A stretch of 64,000 bases of DNA, taken from the NCBI RefSeq assembly GCF_035582795.1, contig NC_134370.1, forward strand, positions 54,485,501 to 54,549,500, read 5' to 3'. Shown in pieces: positions 32,201-47,200 of this stretch. The notes beneath the pieces were generated by a model. It saw nothing but the letters and a program-made list of their open reading frames with translations, ran no database searches and had not been told where the DNA came from. Source of the stretch: Mycteria americana (Eukaryota; Chordata; Aves; Ciconiiformes; Ciconiidae). Position 1 is the first letter of the stretch; each line of letters opens with the position of its first letter. The position numbers and the translations under genes were made by a program.

Positions 32201-35200
32201 TTTTAAATAGTCAAAATCCTAGACCAGTTGTAGTTAGTTATTCACCTAAACAAGAGTAAAAGTATACTAAGTTAAAAGGCACAAAGGGAACACTGCTCAC
32301 TTCAGGTCTATATTCCATTTAAAATTTAGTTATCAGTTTAAAGCTGAAGAGATTTTGTTTTTCTTCTTCGATTATGGAAGAGAAGATGGAAGGGGGGAGA
32401 AAGAAGACCTCCTAGTTTTAACCTTCTACCCCACCCCCCCATTAAATGACAAAAAGGAACAAATCCAATTCATAAAAATAACCCTTTCTTTAACAGAGCA
32501 TATTTAAAATATAAAGCACTGACTTTTTTGAAGTGTCCTAGTAACAAACTCATATTCAGAGCAAGTTCCTGTCTCAAAGCTGAATTAAATTACAATTTCT
32601 AAATGAATGTCTGCAGACTTTTGAAACTTTATAGCAAATAACACATTATTCTCCATTTTTCTAATCCTTTCTTATTTTTTGAAGCCTGAAAAATGTTAGA
32701 AGTATTCTAATCTTTGCAATTACAAGAAGTAACCAATTTTACAGCTGAACTTAGCATTCTGATCATTCACGTAAATGGATAACATCTGGAAAACATGAGA
32801 CACAGCAAAGCCAGCAGTATAAAGAAGGGGACCATTTCAGGGTGTCCTCAGAGCAAATTTAGAAACATCTTCTGGAGATTTCTTTTTGGACTTTTTCTCC
32901 TTCCAGATTTCACTACAAACTAGGATGCCTTTTCCTTCCTGAAGCAACAGAAGAAAAGGAATTCTGCCTGGATATGCATTACAGCCGTAAGTATGGTTTG
33001 GCTAGTCAGAATTATGGCTGGTATGCAGTTCATTACGAAAAAGTCATGTTCCTTTTAACGTCTATCTCAGCTTACTAAATTATGGAAATTCCCATCCTGT
33101 CCACCACAGATGTGATAACCTGTGCTGGGCACTCTGAGTCAAAAAGCCTTTCATCAACAGTGCCAAAAGAGCAGCCAAAGTCACTCAGAGTAAACAGAAA
33201 TTGAAGTGGCATCTAACAACAAGCACCAGCATCAGAGAAGAACAGAGAAACAGATAAAGCCTCTGTCTCCTGTGTCTGTCTGCTCTGATGTTTCATTACT
33301 TATGCCATGCATTGATCTTCAGTTGATTCTTCCTAAAAATGTTGTTCAAGTTCGCAGAATGGGTATTTGTCCAGAATGGAATCCATCGTAAAATCACTTT
33401 GACAGAAGATCTTTGCTCAGCACATACACAGCATTAAAGCAGTAACGATGGGAACACAGACTACTCTAAGCCAGGGTCACACTTAACGAAGTAATTGTGT
33501 TAAATCAAGGACGGAAGCAGCCTAATCCTTGTCTACATAGATATGAAGGAAGCTCTTTTTAACTGCTTTTAATCTAGGATTCCTCCTGAAGCAACATTTG
33601 AACAGGTGAAAGTTTCTTCAACCAAGCTAATAGAAAAGGAGATTTTGCTTCCCCCACCCTCTATTTGGACTGTCAAAGCTGCTGAACACTAATTAACTCC
33701 CCCAACATATCTTTATCATTTTGTCTCCCTGAGGATTAAAACTGCAGTCTACATTCCAGCAACGGCTAGATGAAGATTAGGTTATCTGTATCCAATTAAA
33801 ATCTGAAACTGATATATCAGAGTACCAGTGTCATTAAAGCCCAAATAATCTATTATGCCCTTTACGGTCTGGCAGTAATTTGAAGGGGTACTCCAGAACT
33901 GACAGAAAAAATGCACACTGCCTGTTGGGCAGCATGGTATTTCAGAAAGTGGATTCAACACAAATGAATTTTTTAGTTGAGCTACTGCGTGAGTTACTTT
34001 AAAAGACTTTCCCCTCCCCCCCCAAATAAAGACTGCAGAACATCAACATTTGATGACATGTACATCGAGAATACAACTAGTGAGCCTTGTAAATTGCTAT
34101 TTAGTACCCTCTGTAGTTACAGAAAGAAGAAAGCACTCCTCATAACATTAACCACTTAGAGGGTCTCTAATCACAGTTCAGCCTCTCCTCCCCTGCCCCT
34201 ATTCCTAAAGTTACAATGAAAAAACCCAGGTGACAGCTGCAATTAATCTGTTGCTCTTTAATAAAAACTAAACTGGCACTTTTTTTTAATATCCAGTTAA
34301 GTTTGTTAGATGAAAAACTTCACTGACTACTTCCTCTATATTCAAAGTCAATTTTGCTGACAAATCTGTGGTACTCTCACAGACATGCAAACGAAGAAAA
34401 CTTTGGCTTTCATTATTGCCATAGAAGGGGTAGAGTCATCAAAACGCATTTGTAATGCTTTGAACTCATTCTATATATAACTTCTAGCAGTGCTCTAACC
34501 TGCCTTTATGTTCTTCTAGTGCATGTAATCTGAATACGCTTCAAATTAGTCAGAGGCTCAGAACACAACTTCAAAGTCGTAACACTCAATCTGATCACAG
34601 CAAGGTTCAAAACAGATCCCAGACATTTGAGAAGTACTGCTTACGGCCGTCTATACACTGTAAAACATGCTGTCAGTACAATGTGTACAAAAACTCAAAA
34701 TACAAACAACTTCAATTCCATTTCATCCAGAGGTTCATGAATTACTGTTATGAGGATTAGATATCCCTACCCAAACACATGTTTCCGTAGAGCTGAAGAA
34801 CCCTATTTCATCTGACACTTTTATAAATTAGTAACAGCAGTTACTGAGCAGAAGGGCAAGACTCCCTCAAGTATTTTATCACACATTCAGGAAATACTTC
34901 TGAAGATTCTCTATCACAGCTTTCTTCCATTCTACTGCTAAAAAGAAGACAAACAGTGGGGTCCCAACTACTGGCTTGTGTAACATTTTAGTTGTAGGAA
35001 TACCCCTATGAAAGTTAAAATACAGTTAAAAGTTTCTCATCACACTGTAATATAAAGATCAGCTGAACTCTGAAGTTTCTAGAAACTTCACAGCAATAGT
35101 GGAAATAAACCCCATAATTGACTTATTAGCCCTGATAGAAAATGAGATAAAATAGGCGTATGCTTAACTTGCTGCCCCCTAATGCAATTGCAGCTCCCTG

Positions 35201-38200
35201 AACTATTAGGAGCGCCTTTTCTCTTTGAGAATATAAAGCAACTGATACTATCTGTTACAGTACAACACATGAAATACATGTGAGAGAGGCAAGCCATTTT
35301 TCATCCACTTGAAAAAACAGACACCCAACTGAATAAGAATGCAGAAAATCTTAATTTCAATAGATGATGTACAGGAGATAAGGTTACGCAGTAAGGATCT
35401 TGTTAGCTACACTAAAATACCAAATTCTACAGACTGCTCTAGAAAGTCTGTGGTAAGTATGCAAGCTGTGCATCAATGAATTACCAACCCTGATATACCA
35501 GGGAAGTACTTGAGGATTATTATCATGTTTGTTAGTTAAATAGCAAGGAACAAGCAATGCAAGACCAGACTATGAAGAGACAGCTATTACAGTATTGGTT
35601 GTAAATTTACAGTTCAACCCCTAGATGTCAATTCTGGCTACTAACAGAGGAACTTTGGATGGACAACGCTTGCAGGTTGATTTTTCATTAAAATTTTAGC
35701 ATAATTTACAGATGAGCCCACAATTTTGGTTACATTATATAGCTTTAAGAGGGTTAAATAATATGGGTTAGCCACCCAGAATACCACATAGAAACACTAA
35801 ACATACTCCGTTAAACTAAATTTGTCTCTGTGAATTTTCAATAAACAAAATTAAGACTATTTTAAATAAACCTACAAACACTCTTTCAAAAATAATACTC
35901 TGTAAAGTCAGAGAGTTATGCTGATTTTCCTTGGTTTTCTACTGTAGATTAAAAAAAGTTATGTGTAACAAGGGACTAGTTTACCCTCACACTTCCTGTT
36001 GTTTGTACCACTTCAATCTACAAAATTGTATACTTTATCACACAGAATTAGGTTGATGAACACCAAATATTATTTGAAAACAACAAAATCTCTAGATGAA
36101 ATTCTAGCTGTGCTGTATACACACCTTAAAAATAAAGCACCAGTGCTAATCCTCATGCACTGGCTGGAAAGTTGGTACCTTTAACAAGCCAAAACTCATT
36201 AAAGAAGAATCTGAACTTTAAAAATCAGATGCAGAGGGTCAATGCATTGCAATGCAAGTGACAATTTAATTCAAACATGTTTCATTTTACAAGAGCTGAA
36301 GTTAGAAATGTTAGTGTCCTAAACTGTTTTCTCTTATTAGACATGAGCCTGTTCTAGCTCCCTACCTGGGAGCAACACACAGAAACACTGGAGTATTTTC
36401 TTCTTCAGTTGAACCACTAACTTTTGCAGCAATGTTACATGTCCAATTAAATGCAGTAACCTTAAAATAATTTTAATGACAAACAAAATAATTACAATGA
36501 CCAATGATCATCATTTTTCATAAGCTATCTCCTTACCATTAGAGGAAGAGCCCCTATTTGCAAGTGATGAAGTCGAGGAGGTGCATGGTAGTGGGCCAAG
36601 TGAGGATGCAAGGGCCCTGGAGGGTAAGTAGCTGCAGTCACACCAGCTTCAATTCCCAGTTCCCTGTCACATGAAAGAAAGTGGCATTACGGTAAAGGTA
36701 CATCTTGACACCTAGTTATAATTTCACTACTTTTGAAAGCATACAACACAGCACAGCTACCATAACAGATTTACATGAGATTTTTTTTTTTTTTTTACTT
36801 ATTTAAACTTTGCTAAAGAATCATCTTAATCCTGCCATAACTAAATGTTGTTTATAAATAGCTGTGAAGATTTAGTATGATAAATCAGTAGAGACAACTC
36901 CACATTTATTGTGTCCAGGAATGTTATCAGTGTGGAGTCTTCACCGTAGCTCACGCTGTGGGAACGGCAACTGTCACGCATGCACCTCTTCCCTAATGGT
37001 CAAAAGTATCTTTTTTTTTTTTTTAAATAATAAATATATTGCAGAACTTAAATGTAACCTTCATGAGTGGGCCTGATGCAATTTTAAATAAGTTCAGACA
37101 AAGAGGAGAGAGGACAAATTAGCTTGTAACTCAAATCCAAACCTCTATTTTACAAAGAACATAAATGTAAGAATAGTTTTCAGCAATGTTTTACTTGCCT
37201 ATTTTAAAATCAATTATTGAAATAACTACCTAGAGTCAGTAACACTCAATTCCGTTTTAAAAGCAATGGATAAAACCCCCTAGAAATATATTTAAGATAT
37301 TGAGTACTCAAAGCAGTATTTCAAAGCCGTATCAACATCTACAAATTTTAAACTACAGGTGCATGCAGCACTTTTGAAAATCCCAGCCGGCATTATCAGC
37401 ACTGTGATCAGCACATTATGGTCTTTTGTCCTGGGCCCCAAAAAACTAAAATAGTATCTGATTACTAACCAGGCAGATCTCTCTGGAGCTTGTCGAGGAT
37501 GGGAAGACATTGTCTGAGGCACATGAATATGATGCCCATGACCATAATTGGGATGCATTCTGTGAGGATGCGGAGGAGGCCGTTCATGAGCACGTCTAAA
37601 CAACATAAACCAGTAACAGTTAATTTCACATACTCATTAGTATCAAGAAAGCAACATCCATAATCAAAATGTTACAGATGGAATTACTGGAATGCGTTTA
37701 AAATAATAAAATTCCCCATACAGTATATTACTTTCAACTTTGGATATAAGTTAGAAATGAATTATAATACAGATTTCACATTCAAAGACAAAGCCAGCTT
37801 CAGCTACTGTGATCTGCCCTTCACTTGGCAGACGTGACTACAGAAGGACTGACAAAGTGTTTAATCCTAACCTCAAACTGCAGGTAGGAAAGCAAAGGCC
37901 ACATGACAGTCACATTGAGATTCAGAGTCATTCACAGCTATCCTGCAGTTTATTTCTAGTAAAACTATACCAGCAAAAGTAATTATGGGAAACTTAATAC
38001 ACTGATCAGAGGACATTTTCCTTGAAACATGTTTGCATCATAGCTCAAGTAATAAGACCATGCAGTGTTTTCCATGCCAGCTGGTATAGAACTACAATTT
38101 TGGAAAAAATCTTCAAAAAACCTGCTGGCTGACTTATTACTTTACTACTTCCCAGATACAGAAAGAAATGGGTTGGTATTTTCCTTTCTATTGCTTTCAA

Positions 38201-41200
38201 TGCAGAGCTTTTTTTTTTTTTAATTCAACCTAGAAACTTGGATTTTGCCAAAAGCAGCACACTGTCTTCAGATTCAGTACTACTTTAAACTACTGACAAA
38301 GTAGACTAGACATTTTGTAAATTTACATGTCTGGAGAAGTAAAAAGTTACTTAACAGCACACTCTTCTAATCATGGTAAGTTGACACTTCTCCAGAGAAA
38401 TCTGTCAAGCTTGTATAAATTATGTTAGAAGTGTTAGTTTTCTGCAATGGTACAGATCAACATGGGAACAGACCTATCAGCAGAACCTACTATTAGTCTT
38501 ACCTCCCTTCAGTTTATCAAATAACTTGGGGGGAAAATCTGGAAAAACTATTTTAATTAAAAAAAAAAAAAAAACAAACAACCCATAGCAAAACAACTTC
38601 CACAGTTCCATAAAAACTGAATGTCATGTAGGCCCATTTTTCCTAAAATGAGTCTTAATTTAAAAGAAACACATTTTAAATTATTTCTATGAATGTAAAA
38701 CTCCTAGGCTGTTTATCCCACAATGTTAGTATAAAGTGAGTGACCACATTTAAAACAAACAGAAAATCTGTATGTTAAACAAATGCAGTGCACCCTCATA
38801 CACTGCCTTTTGCACATTTTGTGGCCGATTCCAAGACCCTAAGGAAGTTATAGCTGTTGTACCCACACTTGAGACATGACAGTGAGAAGAGGACTCTAAC
38901 CATTCTCTACTTCCAATCCTGAAAAAGTCCTGTACTGTTAGACAGTAAGTATACAAACTGGACTATCCAATATGCTATTTCTAGAAATGAAGGATGAAAC
39001 ATCTTAAGAACACTTTGAGATGCTGGGACACAGAACCGAAGGAACTGCAAGTCTGCTGGAAGTCTCAGTCTGTGTGTTAAATAACAGAGCGAATATACAC
39101 AAGTTTCTGGTTGTCGAGTATAATCTGATTGATATGAGGTTAGGCCAAGACACCTACAATATTGATTTTGCATGCAATTTGTATGATGATTAGAGGGTAA
39201 AAGAAAGACCAACAGGTGGAACAATTTCATAAGATTACAAAAGTACAGAGGAAAAACCTTGCTAACCAAACTGACACTGTCTGACCTGAGACTGGTGCAC
39301 TTCAGAGAGAATGGCAAGGGAGAACCTATTATCAACATTTGACTACAGCTTCTATACATACAAAGAAAATTCACTAGGCTAAGAAATGCCAATATTCACA
39401 TTTCCAATCCCCAAATTACCAGAAAGTTTCCAGAACTGATAAGATAGCTACCACTATTGTTTTTCCTTAAAATGCTATCTTGCTGTCTCACATTCACTGG
39501 CTTGAATGTTCCAAAATTAATTTTTGTGTATGACTGCATAATTATGGGCATACACAAGCAGCATGCCTGTATGTTTAAGTTAGGCTGTTTAGAGGTTATG
39601 CCATTTGCATAGCAAAGATAACAAAAGAAGAGGTGTAGATTCAGACAGATCAAAATTTTAATGACTGAGAAAGCAGGGTTATATTTGACTTTCCTGGGGG
39701 ATGGGCGGGGGGGAAGAGTCTGTCATGTGTTACTTTGTGACCAGTTACTGCCTATAGATATTCTTATGAATTACCTGGAAACTGCCTCAAAAGTTGCAGT
39801 TAAAGCAAACTTTTGTTTAAGCATGAACATCATTAAATCAGTTTTAAATTAGTTATGAGTAGAATTTGTATAACAAAGTTAGGAGCAACAACTAGAGAGA
39901 TCCTTCTTGAAATTCTCTAGGATATTTAAAAGCATTGTCTCCAGAATTAAAATAGCTTCAGTTACTTTGTGATTGAGTACCAAGCCAGTACTGACCTGAT
40001 TTCTGTTGATACTAGTGTCATGAATCTAGTTTAGCAACAACAGTAGCATCTCTTACACAATATCATCAAAGCTACATCCCAACATTGGTCACATTCTCAC
40101 ATAGATATTATTCAGTCTCTTCCTTCTCTTCTAAAGACATAAAGGCATAGTAAAGCTAGGTAAGTATCTAAGGTTAAATGTGAATTAAACCTGGCAAACA
40201 GTCTCTTATGATAAATTGTTCATTTTGTTTTAAAGCATTAGTTAGATAAAAAGAATCTTAACATCATCAACAAGGCAAAACACACTTTCAAGGAACACAT
40301 CTGAAAGGAGCTTATGATGCACTGTCTAGGCTGTCCAGCTTGAAAAGGAATTCCTGCCTGTTATCTGGAGGACGAGTAATGGGCAAGAGAAACATAAGCT
40401 TCCCTTCTCTTCCTTGCCCCATTCGTGCCTTACCTGGAGACACTGTTGAGAGATGTAATGGAACAGGTTCAGTGTCAATGCTCACGTGACTGTGACGGTA
40501 TGTACAGACACTTCTTACCATGGTTTAATATTAACAGTTCCTAACCATGCAATTAACAGTTTGAGATTCATGTGCAACATTTTACAAACCTGAGGGAAAT
40601 GAATTATATGTTTAGATATTGTTCTGAGTACATTTGTGACATACGTTGGGTGTTGCATCATTCTTCTTCTCTGGACCTCCATCCTCTGGATCACTTCATG
40701 AGGATGTAGCCTCTGTGCAGGAGGTGCTGTTGCAGGGATGTGATGGGATATAGGCTGGTGTGTTGCAGGAAGATGCTGTGGTATTGGAGCAGCTGCATTG
40801 GCTAAAGGATGAGTTGGTGGTGGAGGTGGAGGTGGAACAGGATGAGAAGATGTATGAGAGGAGATTGAAGGATGGAAGGGATGCACTGGATGAGGGATAA
40901 CATAATCTACTTGAGGTGGAGGTTGTGGCTGTGGAGGAGGATTTCCATGAGAGTGAGGACATGCAGAAGCCTGATGGTGAAGAGGTCTGGTCAAAGAAGC
41001 ATCTGCAATGAAAACATCAGGTGCTTTTAATTTGGTCAGTAGCAGGTTTTGACTTACATTTATTTAAAATAGTATCTTCACACAGGTGCTTCAATATTAT
41101 TACACTAGTGTAAACAGTGGCAACATGGGAATATGTGTTTACGTAATTTTTAAATAAAGTGATTCCAGCAATATACCTGACAAGAAACCCATGGTTTCTA

Positions 41201-44200
41201 TAGCCAGAAGTATTCCACTTGCCAATGTTGGTAAAATAAAAATAAAAAAATCTGTGTGATGCACACTGAAAAAGGTATATATGGTGAGAAATTTTGCTTC
41301 AAGTTTGTTGTTTAATTTTTTAAAAATTCAGTCCCCCCCACAATCCCACTATTCTGTAGAGACAAAAAAATCCAAAAATAGAAATCACAATCAAACAAAT
41401 GAGTTGACACTCTGAGCTTGCTCAAGCAGAACTCATTGTGGGGACAGGATGGGTGATGGACCAAGGAAAAAGAAATAAAAGGGCATTGCTAAAATACAAA
41501 GGAGATGAAAAATATTTTCATAGTAAATACAGTTTTTGAAGTCTGAATGTTATTAAGGTCACTGAAAAGAAAATATTTTAACTTCACCTTGATCCTGTTC
41601 AAATCCTCTACACAAGCTGAACTGTTCAAATACCTCTCTTAATATGTGTTTTGCTAGGCCAGTTCTAAGATCAAAGCAAGCAGACAGTAAGAGTTTTCAT
41701 ACGTTGTCAGGGAAGCTGTTTTCTTGTTTGATTCCCCTCCCCCAGGTACCCAGTACTGATCAGTACTTACACGGAGAATGCATATAATGCCGACAGGAAG
41801 ACAGCGATGCCTGAGGAGGAGGTTGGGGCTGTGGCTGCGCAACCATACTTGATCCATATCCGTCTATCGTTATTGATTGGCTTGGGCCAGCACCAGCCTG
41901 ATGCCCATAAATTGCAGTTCGAGATGAAGAACCAGGACAGCAGGGGTCAAAAGCAGATGTTCCATGAAAAGCACCACTTCCATGACTTCTTATACCACTG
42001 CTGCTTAAATCTACTGGCAATGCCTGCTGTGTAAACAAACCATCTTTTTTCAAGCAATTCTTCAAGACATTTAAAACAAAGTCACCCTCAAACATAATGT
42101 GATAAAAAATAAAAATAAATACTATCACAAGCAACTGGGATCCAAAGTTTTAAGCTTTAAAGCTTGACTCTGGAACATTCTTTAGATATGGTTAACATTT
42201 CTTATTCCTAAGTTCTTGAATCTGGTGAGAGAGACTAAATTCATCACACTAGATTGTGTAAAAAAACCCAAGAACCCTATGATGGATAAACCAGTGAGTA
42301 TATGGGAGCTACATGCATTGAAATATTTGGAGGCAAAAAAACAATCTTTAGCGTTTTCAGTTGTGCCTAATGTATTACACTTAAAACAGAAATCAGATTG
42401 ATAGTTCTGCATGTTGTAAATTAAGTTTGTACAGCATTGCTCTTACTTATAACAATATTGTTTTAGAGCTATGATTTCAGTTACTTAAAAAGTCTTAAAA
42501 ACAATGCTTTTAGAAGAGCAACTCTTTTAGACCTTTTATAAACAGAACATTAGACTTGATTTTTTCTCCCCTTAAAGCAGCTAAATTATTTACACTGCAA
42601 AACTGCTATGATCAGCAGAGTATATTTCAAGGTATTTATGTTTGGTTTGCTTTAACAGCCACTATCATCTTACAGTCATTAAGAGGATGTCAGCTGTCAA
42701 TGATTACTTGTTGGATTATGACTTTCTGTAAAATTTCCATTTTTTGTGTCCATATATTATAGCTCAAATTTTCCTTTTAGTTGCCTTCTATAATGCCTGC
42801 TACAGAACAAGAGAATAATCCACAATTCAACATCCTATTCTATTCTCTCATATCTATAACAACTTGAAATTGCAAAGGGAGAGTCACAAGAATTAAACAT
42901 GCCTGGTCATGGTAACTGGTGCCAGAACTGCTGCTTGCTCCACAAGGTGCAGGCACTGGAGGAGGCCTCTCAACAGGGCAGCTGGAGTCACTGAATGAAG
43001 GAGATAGTGGAACAGCTGGGTGAGGGTTGTGATGGTGGTGGTGGTGATGTTGAAAGTGGTGGCCATGCTGCTGGAAGCAGCTTGTATGCGGGTGCCCCAA
43101 TGCATGATGAGTCTGTGAAGGTCCTCCACAAGGAGAATGCTGAGGGCAGCACGATGGTAACCTTGGCATGGCTGGAGGGCCAGTTTCCAGTGTCGTATTA
43201 GATGCAGTTCTTCTTATATCATCTTGAAGATAAAGAAAGTTAATATTGAAGTGAAAGAAATTAGCAAAGCTGATCACCATAGTGTCTTAAATAGAAAAAA
43301 AAAAATTTACTTTACGATTAAATAATTAACTGACTGAAAAACAGATCTAGCTGAAAACAAAACACTGGGTACAAAAAGATTTAGCTATGCCTGCCAAATG
43401 AACCAAAACTGAATTATTCAGGTGGATGTACTCATGGGAACCACTAGAGGATGTGAACTGACACTTGCCTTACTCCACTAATTTAAGATATGTTATCAGT
43501 AGGGAAAGGAAGAAAGCTTATCTCTTGTGATTAGTGTGCAGAGACCTCAAATTCTTGTGCAACTGTGGTCAGCTCAAGTTTTTTGTACCTCACCTGACTT
43601 GCAGATAGGGGCAGAGCACCCATGTTTCAGCGGTGTTATGAGTGCTACCTCTATATACAGCTCTATTATAGGTCAGTATCTGTATACAGATCTGTATAAA
43701 TGTGCTTCCAGCAAAGTAATCTACATGGGGAGGTTCAAGGAATCTATATACATCCTTCACTTCCTTACAATACACATCAAAAACACCCACCCCTGTAACA
43801 CACTGCAATGGAAGACAATTCCCTGTGAACTACATTCTACCTCCTCAGAAAGCAAGGATGTCATTCATTAGGTCTAACCAAATCATTCCAATAGGCAAAA
43901 GCAGAAGGCTCCAGCACAACTTCCTTAATCTTTGGGGAGAAATCAATGGTCTTTTTCAGATTCCTGTCCTCTCAACTTATTACTGTTATGTTCAGTACTA
44001 AAAGTTCACATGCCATTTAACCTAGAGAATGCCAATTAACTTCCTCTACCTCCTTTGTACTAGGAGGCAACACAACAGTTTAGAAAGCTCTCTTATTCTG
44101 TACCTCCAGCTGAAGTACCAGCAGTGCCGCCACTGGGAAGACTAGAAGTCATCTCTGGTGCTGCAGAGGGCTGGCTGTTGGAGACGTTTGGAGCTGCATC

Positions 44201-47200
44201 AGAGGCCTGCTCTGAGGTAGACGTACTAGAACTGTTACTGGAAGCAGAACTCACGACCTGTGGCTCCACTCTAGCTGACGTGGTTGGCACAACTGTCGGC
44301 TCTAGCGAAACAAAAAAGCTTTCATGTTCTTCAAGCTTTAAAAGCTGCTGGGGTGTTTTATTGCTGTTGCTGGTTTTTAATTATTTTACAAGAAATTCTC
44401 GATTCTGGTCTTGCCAGATGCTAAGAAAGTCGAAACACAAAAGCCTGACATGTACAAAATACAGAAGTTAATTCTGTTTCACTCGTGTGTGTGTGTGAAT
44501 TATTTTTTTTTTTAATCAACTAAAGTTTTAAGAATTAATATAAAATCGATTCCCAACCAAATCTGACATATCAAGTTTTATTTACTGAATAAAATACTAC
44601 TAGAAAGGAAATTAAATTACTTTGGTACTTTATGATGAAAAAACTTGCTGAAATATTTCATAAATCCACAGGCAAACTACGCTACGATTAAGTACTACCC
44701 TTACCATTTTTTATTGCCTACAAAGCACAGAAAACTTTTATTTTACTGACCAAGAACAGCATAACATCTAAACTAGCAGTACTAGTTTACAAACTTCAGT
44801 CATCCTAGATGCATAGTACTAAAGGCTATAGCAAGATAAACTTGGTTTCTAGCCTCAATACACATTAAAAGCAGATTCATTTAATTAGTATTTGAGACTT
44901 CTGTTAAAAGTACATACATGTTCATTTTGCATATTGTAAAAGTAATAGTCACCAATATATTTAATTGGATCCAGGGAAATAAACCAAATACACCACTTGA
45001 TAAATCTTGTTCACTACTACACAATTGTGAACAGGTTAAAATTTAAAAAGATACTTGGTGGCATAATTCAAATTTAGTTTTGAAAAAGTCTGCTTTGACT
45101 GTAAGTTTGAAATTTCTCTCTAATTATTGACAAGGCAATGACATAACTGGGAATATGAGATACCATAAAAGGGAATATAATCAGAAACAGCTCAGGTTTT
45201 TTTAGTAAAAAACTGTCTGCATAGATATCAGGAAAAAAAAAAAAGCATCAAGACACTTCAAATACTTCTGTTACATTTATTCCCTTGCTCACTTGAGTTG
45301 CTGATATACCTACTAGATATAGAGAGAAATCTTGAAAACTAGTCATGTTTTATTTTGAGACTTCGTGTATCTCCCTTCTAGAAAGTCTTCCAACTCATCA
45401 CATTAAAAAAACATGATCTGATACCTACATTTAAATTAGTTTGGATTTTAATGTGGCATTCCAATATACTAATTTTATTTAAAGGAAAATATTTTGGGAG
45501 AAATGTATTGATGTTTAAATTCAGAAAAAAACAGCAAGTATAGGACACGTATTTATGATCATACAGTGCTCAAGACTGGATGCTAATCCATTCTGAAAGC
45601 AATCCTGCTGTCAGACAATTCTCAATTCTATCAGCCTCAATCACCCCATTAGCCTGTTACTGTTTTGACTCAGCATCAGAATATAGACAGTTCTGTTTCT
45701 CCCCTCCAGAACGAGTAAAAGCCAGCGGGCTTGGTCAATCTCAAACTACTAGCTGAGAGAAACTCGATTTCAACACATTTCACAGACACAAATCCAGGAA
45801 GATAGAGGGAGATATGATCCTTATGCTCATGGAAGTAGCTAACAAAGTTTTATGACCAGTATCTTTGAAGACATCAGTAAAGTTATGATAAAAGCGTGTA
45901 GCTGCCTTCTAACAGTGTTAATTCAGAACTTTCATCATTTTACGCTAGTTCATATGTGAAATTTGATGCCTAAACCCAAAAATATCATCTCTGAAATCCT
46001 GGAAGACTCATCTTAGAAAGGTATTTCCTCTGGGGGAGGCAGAAACAGGTAGTCTTAAATTTACACATTACAGAAGTAAAAGTTCATTCAGCAATAATCT
46101 TTTTTACAAGAATTTGGTTCCTGAATTTAAGATTAAGTTCTATAATTTGAGTTTAAAGAGTAAATTAAAGCAATAGATGCCTATTCCCCTTCAATGATAG
46201 AGCTGTTGGAATATTCCACAGTAAATCCATCAAGAAAAGAATCCGTAAATCAACCCATCCTCTTCCTTAAAAACCATCAAACAACAAAATCCAATTCCAA
46301 ACCCGTCCAACTCTCCAACCCACCCTAAAAATCAAGACAACTTGAACAATAAGATATTGCAAGATACTAGCTTGCGATGCTCTCGGGGACGGAACTACAG
46401 CAGGACAAAACTTCTATTAAACATTAAAAGTAGCATGCACCCAAGAAACCCCCAGAATCACCACCACCACCACAAAAATAAGCCTGCAAAAACGTACATG
46501 AGCTTTAGTTTTTCCTTCTCTCAACTTTTGACAATACTTGGAAGTTGTTCTTATGATTTTCAGCGGGAACAGACTTAAGTGCCAGCACATTTTAATGTTA
46601 GGAAACAATGAAAGGTTACAGCTTCAGAAACCTAACATACTTTACTAGTTTGGGTTGGTTTGGTTTTTTGGGGTTTTTTTGGGGTTTTTTTGTGTTGTGT
46701 TTTTTTTTTGTTTTTTTTTTTTTTAATTATTTTTACTCCAAGGCCTGAAAGAACAGTAACTATTCCAAAGCATAGGCACCGATAATTTTCCTTTTATAGT
46801 GTTGTATTGAAGTAAGTGCATATTTTTAAAGAAATAGTTCCAACCTGTTCTGTATTTTCTGCCTGGTGAGTCAGCCCTCAGACACACATCCCAGTCTGTT
46901 TTGGATCTAGCAGACCCATTGGGAACGGCTAAACTTTTAATTCTAAAAGGAAGGCCACAAGAGGATTTTCTGAAAGGCTTGGAAATTGGTTTGTTTAGAA
47001 TTGAGACTTTTTCATAGAACGGTATGTTATAACTGACGCAATTAATTCCACTCCCCTTACACTGATCATCCTGCTTCTGAAAAAGGAAGAGATTTCTCAG
47101 ACCAATGAAACTTACCATCTTCATCCACTGTAAGGTCCACTACTTCTGCTGCATTCTGTCTCAGTGGCTGTATGACTGTGGAAATCCTACTGCGATTCCG

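Larger units (their letters stand above)
25959..36536 (-). other. RNF111: RNF111 intron hosting an endogenous retrovirus
   Basis: 10.6-kb intron. The stretch 26.95-31.23 kb is retroviral. The remainder (25959-26940 and 31240-36536) is AT-rich with poly(T) at 31709-31731 and no exon-like segment that fits the RNF111 phase. Confidence 0.8.

Noticed and set aside
38907-39392. 161-codon minus-strand frame in an RNF111 intron
   Set aside because: Composition resembles translated AT-rich intron, with no homology and no fitting splice sites.
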